From the NCBI GenBank assembly GCA_020698575.1, contig CM036240.1, forward strand, positions 31,000,211-31,064,210: a stretch of DNA of 64,000 nt, written 5' to 3'. This DNA is from Bostrychus sinensis. Taxonomy: Eukaryota; Chordata; Actinopteri; Gobiiformes; Eleotridae. Position numbers and translations under genes: made by a program. Of this stretch, positions 58,010-64,000 are shown piece after piece; position 1 is the stretch's first letter; each line of letters opens with the position of its first letter. The notes under the pieces were generated by a model, which had not been told where the DNA came from, ran no database searches, and saw only the letters and a program-made list of their open reading frames with translations.

Positions 58010-58607
58010 ACTGTGCAGAGTGCAGAGCTACTACTATACTATTTTGAACAGAACCATAGAAAAAGAGCTTTTTATTACCTTAAACTTTTAGTTTGATGCC
58101 ATTTTATTACAAAATTAAAAATATCTGTGAGAAATCAGTGGAAACAGAGCTGTACATCATTTTAATGATAAATGAAAGTGAGCAGACTGGATGTAGAGGC
58201 CTTGTTGATTGGTCAGTGCTTCCTGGAGTGGGCGGGGGTTTGTTCTGAGGCCTCAGAAACTCAGGGCCAAAGAATAGAGGATTACTGAAACATGAATGAA
58301 ACAAAACACAATTCCAGGTGTGTTTTTGATGAGGGAACATTATAATATGGTGTCTGAGAAGACTCTCACTCATCCATGCTAACTGAATCACAACAAAAGG
58401 TTTAAAAGCAGTCATCTGGACTTGGTTTTTAAAAACAAAAAGCGTAAAAAACATACCCTTAGCATAATATAGCCCCTTTAACAATTGGTGACATGAATCT
58501 ATCAACACAACCATGATCCTGGCAGTGAAATGCAGCTCTGTACATCAAACCTCCAGGAGACGCATGGTGAAGGCATGTGCTTGGGCAAAGGATACTACTG
58601 AAAATAG
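58010..58607 (+). repeat. Fourth copy of the TAAR upstream module, without a receptor
   Basis: The block matches 20770-21407 (AGAACCATAGAAAAAGAGCT, TTGATTGGTCAGTGCTTCCT, ATGGTGAAGGCATGTGCTTG). Beyond the MITE and SINE inserted next to it, fragments of the same module reappear (AAATGTCAGTTTTACAAAGA near 59323 and AGCAACAAGGCCTACCTGAG near 59847). At about 59870 the module text (TTTCTGAAATTCTGTCTTGT) is inverted relative to unit 3. No TAAR exon follows within the window. Confidence 0.75.
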
Positions 58608-59299
58608 TAGGGATGCACCGATACCACTTCTTTTCAAACCAATAACAGTACTTCCATTTGAGTACACGCCGATACGAGTACCGATACGAGTACTTATATA
58701 GGGGTTACTTTATAGTTTATACAGTTACGCTACTGTATCTCATTCATCCCATACTTTGTCGTCTTTTTGCTGTGTATACCCGCTCTGCGATGCTAAGTTA
58801 TTTTTACAACGGAACACAACTAACCACAGCTAAACTTTGGTCAATACGGACATGTTATACCTCATTTTAAAGCTTAGATTCTCCTTTATTCAGTCGCTCA
58901 AATGATTTTAAAGATAGGCTGAGCATCTGCGCATCACCTGCGGAGATTCGCCAAGACATAAGCAGCTAACACAATTAGCAACGGTACTTCTTATGTTTTA
59001 TCAAACAACAACAGCTTCAGACTTCGCACTTAAATCATTTTCGGGACAAGTAGGACAACAAAAGGACGACAAAAGGACAACTGCTTAAGTTTTAGGACTC
59101 ACGTATAATTTGGGATGTCTGGTTGATGAGAATGTAGACTCAGCTTTCCTTTTATCTCTGTACAGTGCACTTTGAAATCCTTTATATGTCTCTCACTGCT
59201 CAGCTGAGAGAGGAATGTCATGTGACAGCGCTGTAAAGTGGTACTGGCCCACTTTTATGAACATGAGTACGAGTACTTGGACATGGTATTGGTAGCCCT
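58608..59299. mobile_element. MITE with TAGGGATGCACCGATACCAC terminus
   Basis: The left end TAGGGATGCACCGATACCAC pairs with the right end GGTATTGGTAGCCCT in complement, an imperfect terminal inverted repeat. Sub-terminal GAGTACGAGTACTT-like words occur at both ends. It sits inside the TAAR upstream module at a site that is empty in unit 3, where TGGAAAAATTGC is continuous. Style and size suggest hAT, with a diverged 8-bp flank. No transposase. Confidence 0.7.
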
Positions 59300-59352
59300 G
59301 GAAAAAAGCAAAAGAAATTTTAAAATGTCAGTTTTACAAAGACATCTCTTAT

Positions 59353-59840
59353 GGCGGCATGGTGGCTTAGTGGTTAGCACTTTTGCCTCACAGCAAGAAG
59401 GACCCGGGTTCGATTCCCGGATTGTGTGGGGCTTCTTTGTGTGGAGTTTGCATGTTCTCCCTGTGTCTGGGTGGGTTTCAACTGTGCAAAACATGCACAA
59501 TAGGTGGTTATAGTTTATACAGTTACACTGCTGTATCTCATTCATCTCATACCGTGGGTATGGGATGTGAATTATTGTTATACGTGAGTTATTTTTTACA
59601 ACAGAGTGGTTTGAACACAACTAACCATGGCTAAAATTTGCTCAATATGACATGCACAATAGGCTAAAACCTCCTGCTAGGTACTCCTGACCAGGATCCT
59701 GGCTCAAGATCTGGAGAAGGGTCCCTAGGCGCTACACCGCAGCAACCCACTGCTCCTGACAGGTTGCCCCAGCGGCATTGCGGGATGGGTCAAATGCAGA
59801 GAACGAATTTCCCTACAGGGATCAATAAAGTATAATAAAT
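59353..59840 (+). repeat. tRNA-derived SINE, interrupted by a 146-bp insert
   Basis: The head GGCGGCATGGTGGCTTAGTG has an A-box-like TGGCTTAGTGG (59363-59373) and a good B box GGTTCGATTCC (59407-59417), so it is a Pol III-type tRNA-derived head. The body follows (GTGTGGAGTTTGCATGTTCT) and the 3' end is AATTTCCCTACAGGGATCAA plus an ATAA-rich tail. It interrupts the TAAR upstream module between CTCTTAT and AGCAAC. A segment at 59504-59649 is foreign to it. Confidence 0.8.
59504..59649 (+). mobile_element. 146-bp insertion in the SINE with 13-bp target duplication
   Basis: ACATGCACAATAG occurs at 59491-59503 and 59650-59662, exactly flanking the insert. The insert resembles part of the neighbouring MITE interior (about 58705-58852): both contain ATAGTTTATACAGTTAC, CTGTATCTCATTCATC and CACAACTAACCA words. 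It looks like a short copy of that sequence moved by a process giving a 13-bp duplication. Confidence 0.65.
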
Positions 59841-61027
59841 AAATAGCAACAAGGCCTACCTGAGACTTTGTTAGTTTCTGAAATTCTGTCTTGTTTTACA
59901 TTAAACGCATTAAACATTACGGCGCTCACACTTGTAGTGGAATTTAGGGGTAAAAGTGATCATCATTTACTGGTGCTCCCAAGTGCATGATGAACAATTT
60001 GAATAGTAGTTTTCTCCAAGGGCGGAACTCATTTACACGACTTGTGCGCATTCACGTCCTTTTTGTTCAGACAGTGGGAATTTGGAAATGTCATAATAGA
60101 GTTCAATCCCATTATCTGTTTGTGACTTCTGCTTATGTACCACAAATATTTTCAAGGTTATAACCAGCAGTGTTGCCAAATTGGGCTGGTTTCCGCCCAT
60201 TTGAGATTCTTTTGAACACCTTGGGCTGGTAAAAATAGCATTGGGCTGGTTTATAAAATTTGAGCTACTTTTCACAACATTTGGCAGGTTTTTAGAAATT
60301 ATTCTGGAGAAAATACAAACAAAATAGTTGTAATTTTCTGGCAAATAAAGTAGAAATGCACATTTCAATAAACTGCTGTGTCATCTCCCTCATATCAGTT
60401 AATTTGTTTTAAAATGAGTGATTTATGTTTGGTTGCTCACGTTTCATTTGTTTTTTTGGGTTTTATATGACACCCTGACCTGAAAGGCTGTGGTCGTCTG
60501 ACAGCACTGTTTATGGGGAACCGGTTTGTTAGTCATGTTATGAGATGTGCCAAGGCTTCGAAGCGTGTCGAGTAATGAAGGGGGTGTTTCCACGAAGCGC
60601 GTATCGAGGCTTGCTTCATTTGGGGGAGGAGCCAAAAATGATAACGTCCAAAGCCTCGCTGCCCAACTATTACAGCTATATAGACCCCTCAGGCTCCATT
60701 CAAAATGTGGGTATTTGAAGGAGAGTTGCGGATAGAGTTTGGAGAGTTTGGATACTAGAGTTTGAATAGTGTTTATATCGTTTGGAGATAGTTTGGAGGG
60801 CTTAGGGAGAGAGATTTAGGAGAGTGAGGAGAGTAGGACAGGTAATAGGTGGGAGCCAGTGAGGAAGAGGAGGTTTTCCCCTGTGTGGGAACACTTTGAT
60901 CTGATATCTCCTAACAAGGTAAGCTAAATCATTACAGACAAATTAGGTTTGCTTATTTGTCACGGTTTCTTATTTTAGTCGAAGGTGAGGTGTTTATTGT
61001 GTTCACCTAATAAGGTGACATGTAACG
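59841..61027. other. Intergenic; MITE-like start at about 60168
   Basis: CAGTGTTGCCAAATTGGGCT at about 60170 is a hAT-style terminus followed by repeated TTGGGCTGGT words (about 60183-60290); its other end was not found. About 60545-60640 is GC-richer with CTTCGAAGCG words and may be the 5' flank of the hAT pseudogene that follows. No host gene seen. Confidence 0.5.
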
Positions 61028-61830
61028 TCACTGATAGCGTCCCCAATATGGTTGCATGTGTGAAAGAGCTGAAGCTTCGACACCATATTTGCATTGCACA
61101 CACACACACTAAATCTGATAGTGAAGAAGGCGCTTGACCAGAACCCTGTGCTCTCTGGCATCTGGGCCAAAGCAAGGAAGCTGGTTGGCTTCTTTAGAAG
61201 CAGCACCACTGCTAAGGTATGGCCATTCCCTTTATTCCAATTTATAATAACACTAATAGTTTGTCTGTGTTCCTGCTGCAGTGATTTAATGACCTACTCA
61301 TCTGTATCTTTAAAGGAGAAGCTTACACAAGTAGCCAATGCAAGAAGTGGAGACCAGATGGAACAGCACATATTTGATGCTGCGACATTTGATGGAGCTA
61401 AGGGAGCTACTCAGAGCAGCGTTAGCTGGGCTACAACATGACATCCCTATGATCACTTCAGATGAGTTCAACATTGCTGGAGGGTGCCTTTCTTTGCTGT
61501 CTCCCTTTTATGATGCCACTGTAGAGCTGTCGACCGAGGAAAATGTGTCTGTCTCCAAAGTTGTCCCCCTAATGAAAATGCTTGAGCAAAACCTTCAGGA
61601 GGAAATGGTAAAGCCAGCACCTGTAGTGTCATTGGAAATGGGAGACCAGCTCATCAGGCAACTAGGGGAGAAGCTTTAAACTTTGCAGTCGATGAGCATC
61701 GTGTCCCTTGCTACACTCCTGCACCCCCGATTTAAAGTTATTGGATTTTTCAGTCAAACAAAAGCCACCGAAGCTATAAAGCAACTGACCTCAAAGTGTG
61801 CTACCATTATAAGGGCACAACAAAGCGGAG
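61028..61830 (+). pseudogene. hAT (ZBED-like) transposase pseudogene
   Basis: The readable pieces are VTDSVPNMVACVKELKLRHH and ICIAHT up to 61098, LNLIVKKALDQNPVLSGIWA and KARKLVGFFRSSTTAK to 61216, a GT-AG intron 61217-61315 (99 bp), EKLTQV, then EVETRWNSTYLMLRHLMELR, GGCLSLLSPFYDATVELSTE and SKVVPLMKMLEQNLQEEM, and finally SMSIVSLATLLHPRFKVIGF. These are the RNase-H-like region motifs of ZBED-type hAT transposases. Damage includes a frameshift in the CA run at about 61098-61109, a small deletion and frameshift near 61335, and a TAA at 61677-61679. The C-terminal dimerisation domain was not found; the downstream text is proline-rich and unrelated. It is a dead copy. Confidence 0.8.
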
Positions 61831-62472
61831 AGGAAATCCCCCAGGCATCTACCTCCATCCCTCATGAATTCCATCCCTCACGACACACAAAACACCACCC
61901 CCCGGTCACACCCCCTCAAAGTCCTCCAGCTCCCCCACCAACGTACTGTACAAGAACTCCACTCAGAGTCGAGCCACCACCGGTCTTTTTAAAACCAGTT
62001 CAGGATCTGTGCATCCAAAGCCACAGGGCTGACCAGCCAGGGATGACCCCGGGGCCAACACACCCGACCACCTCGACTCAGGAAGGCCCTCGAGAGCAGC
62101 TCTGTATCGAACTTTGGTGGTGACGATGTAGAAAGCCTTCTTTGACACAGTGGGGAGCTCAGGGAGGGCAGGCGGGAGAAGGACAGGAGGGCTCCAGCAG
62201 CGTCCCGCCCACTGCCCGCAGGTTGGACCGTCAACAAGGGGAAGGCCAGAAGGCCACCGGATTGTCGAAGGGAAGCCAGTCCCAAGGCCTCCCTGAACCC
62301 CGACAGAAGCCCCCGCTGCACCTCCCCCAGACAGGTGAGAGGAGAGGACAGAGCGAGGCAGGTGAGTGGGGAGGGAGACAAGTGAGAGCTGCGGCCGGTG
62401 ACGTAGCCTATGTCACTCACGACGCAAGATCTGCTCTTGAGGTAGACAATAATTATTATTATTGATGTAGCC
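61831..62472. other. GC-richer, proline/serine-coding-like tract
   Basis: Several overlapping frames on both strands (61683-62123 and 62142-62465 plus, 61989-62420 minus) reflect composition and not homology; none has a known domain. Confidence 0.45.
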
Positions 62473-62930
62473 TACACTGTAAAAAAAAAATCCTAATTTT
62501 ACGGTAAAAAAATGTAATTTTTTAAGGAAATTTCACATTTTTTTAGTATACAGTAAAAAACTTTAAATTTATGTCACATTACCTTCAAATTAATTTCACT
62601 ATTTCATTTTATGGGTTTATACCATAATAACAATTAATGTTTTTTTCTCATTTTTTTATGGTAAATTTACTGTATTTATTATATGTGATTTTTCCTTTTT
62701 TTTGAATTACAGAAAAATGTACTTAAAATTACATTAATTAACAGTATTTAAATGTGTGGCACATTATTTATATATTGTTGACCATACTAAACAATTAAAG
62801 TTTTTCTCCTTAATTTTAAGGTAAATGTTATTAATTGCATATTTGTACATATTTATACATCAATGTTCATTTAAAACATCTAAAGATTTTCTCCTTAATT
62901 TTAAAGTACATTAAATAAATGTTTAACCTT
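62473..62930. repeat. AT-rich MITE-like sequence beginning ACACTGTAAAAA
   Basis: ACACTGTAAAAAAAAAATCC followed by TAATTTTACGGTAAAAA and further ACAGTAAAAAACTTTAAA words is the style of a very common teleost MITE. TTAATTTTAAGGTAAATGTT near 62810 and TTAATTTTAAAGTACATTAA near 62895 are internal repeats. A matching right terminus was not found. Confidence 0.5.
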
Positions 62931-64000
62931 GTAAAGGATTTATCATTGGAAAATGAGGAACATGCTCCTTTCAATCTACATTTGTCAATGTGAGACCTCT
63001 ACATCCACTGTCTCCTGTTTCTTCTCCCTGTGATTCAGGGAATAGAGACCAATACAATACAGTCAACTGTAGATATTTTAATCCAACATGTTGTGTATTT
63101 TACATTGGGTTCAGAAATATCAGAACTGGCCAGGGCAGGATAGGCAGTAGACTACAGAGTCAGAAGTTATGAACAAACAATCAGCTTAACCTACTTTATA
63201 TAAATAAGGCTTATTTGTTTGTGTCCGCCTGATAATTTACTGCATTATGTCCCACGTTTGGTTTAAAATCATCTGATCACCCTGAAACTACCTGGACTTT
63301 GTTGTCTGATAATGATGTTCTGCTGCTGGGAGGCAAAAAAATTCAAATAAAAAAAAATTCAAATTCCAAAAGGCGGGAAAATGTGGGGCGGGGACGGGAA
63401 GCAGCAGGAACTACTTTTAACTGAAAAAGTAGTCCCTAAGCATTTTTAGTTTTAACTAATTTTACTACTAGTTTTACCTACTTCTATTACATAGAACACA
63501 CATTTAAATCAATATCCACATTTTTATGAATAACTAGAAAACAAAAAAGAACAATTTAAATGGCAACTGGCGGAGGAACACAACACCAGATAACCTACCA
63601 ACAGCAGCGTGTGGCCGCCAAACTGCAGAGTCATCCTGCAGCCAGGACAACCTGAGGAGAAGTCTGAGCTGGATTTATTCTGTATTTGGTGAGTTTTTCT
63701 TATTTATTTGATATAGTTTATAGTACTTTTGTTGGTCCCAGAGAAAAAAGCATGAATTAGCTGCTCTTATGGACTTTTTTCATTGCATTGTGTTAGCTCA
63801 CTCTGGGCACTAAGCTAGCCAGCTCCATAACTGTTAACAGAAATGATTAAATCAATCAAACAAATATGAGTCTAATATGAGCAATAATAGTACTTAGCAA
63901 GTTACTGATGTTGACTGAATGCTAAGTGCTTCTACAACGCACTTTCAAAGTTCGAAGTTTAAATTGGGCTTGAGTTTAATTTTACAGAATAAAAAGTGGC
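62931..64000. other. Intergenic, no gene seen
   Basis: A 27-codon frame from ATG 63559 (MATGGGTQHQITYQQQ start) is followed by a splice-donor-like TTTG|GTGAGT near 63687, which could be a first exon of something beyond the window, but this is weak. The rest is AT-rich. Confidence 0.4.

Noticed and set aside
59353..59425. tRNA gene
   Set aside because: A and B boxes are present, but no cloverleaf can be closed and the sequence continues into a standard SINE body and tail.
1..64000. CRISPR arrays, bacterial operons, riboswitches or prophage
   Set aside because: None seen; intron-bearing receptors and vertebrate-type transposons show this is animal nuclear DNA.

Overview
This window is animal nuclear DNA, almost certainly from a teleost fish. 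Host coding density is very low and there are no operon-like gene runs. The DNA is full of Tc1/mariner and hAT elements, an RTE-type (Rex3/Expander-like) LINE, a 5S-rRNA-derived SINE, a tRNA-derived SINE and a Penelope-like GIY-YIG remnant, a mixture typical of teleosts. The only convincing host genes are three paralogous, two-exon, olfactory-type G-protein-coupled receptors of the trace amine-associated receptor (TAAR) family. All lie on the + strand, at 23067-24106, 35150-36193 and 53327-54355.

Layout. 0-12 kb: intergenic DNA with one arm of a large inverted duplication (about 285-2140, partner 40885-45940), a Tc1-like fragment, a hAT-type MITE (3457-4472), simple repeats, and a decayed Tc1-like element (9313-11600) that carries a nested TA-flanked MITE (10733-11385). 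12.4-15.6 kb: a LINE with one uninterrupted endonuclease plus reverse-transcriptase frame, inserted into a dispersed repeat whose uninterrupted copy lies at about 56.3-56.65 kb in the opposite orientation. 16.8-20.7 kb: a Penelope-like remnant and the 3' end of an L1/Tx1-like LINE. 20.8-38.2 kb: TAAR units 1 and 2. Unit 1 is split by a Tc1-like insertion upstream and carries about 2.3 kb of extra DNA with GC-rich minisatellites downstream. Unit 2 has an upstream deletion. 38.2-52.7 kb: the second inverted arm, itself split by about 3 kb of extra DNA including a textbook hAT MITE (41867-42610), then the 5S-SINE and a 5'-truncated second copy of the 12.4-kb LINE. 52.7-55.7 kb: TAAR unit 3. 58.0-60 kb: a fourth, receptor-less copy of the upstream TAAR module broken up by a MITE and a SINE. 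61.0-61.8 kb: a hAT/ZBED transposase pseudogene. The rest is AT-rich sequence with MITE ends.

How the genes relate. The receptors share the same exon structure (167-nt exon 1, phase-2 intron of 65-72 bp in intracellular loop 1), the same 3' flank with an AATAAA signal, and long stretches of homologous 5' flank, so they arose by tandem duplication of units of several kb. They differ where it matters for ligand choice. All three keep an acidic residue in TM5 (D191, position 5.42). Only the middle receptor also keeps the classical amine-binding aspartate in TM3 (D106, position 3.32); the others have V or F there. From published work on zebrafish TAARs this predicts one diamine-type and two non-classical amine-type receptors. 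All assignments come from reading the sequence; no database search was run.
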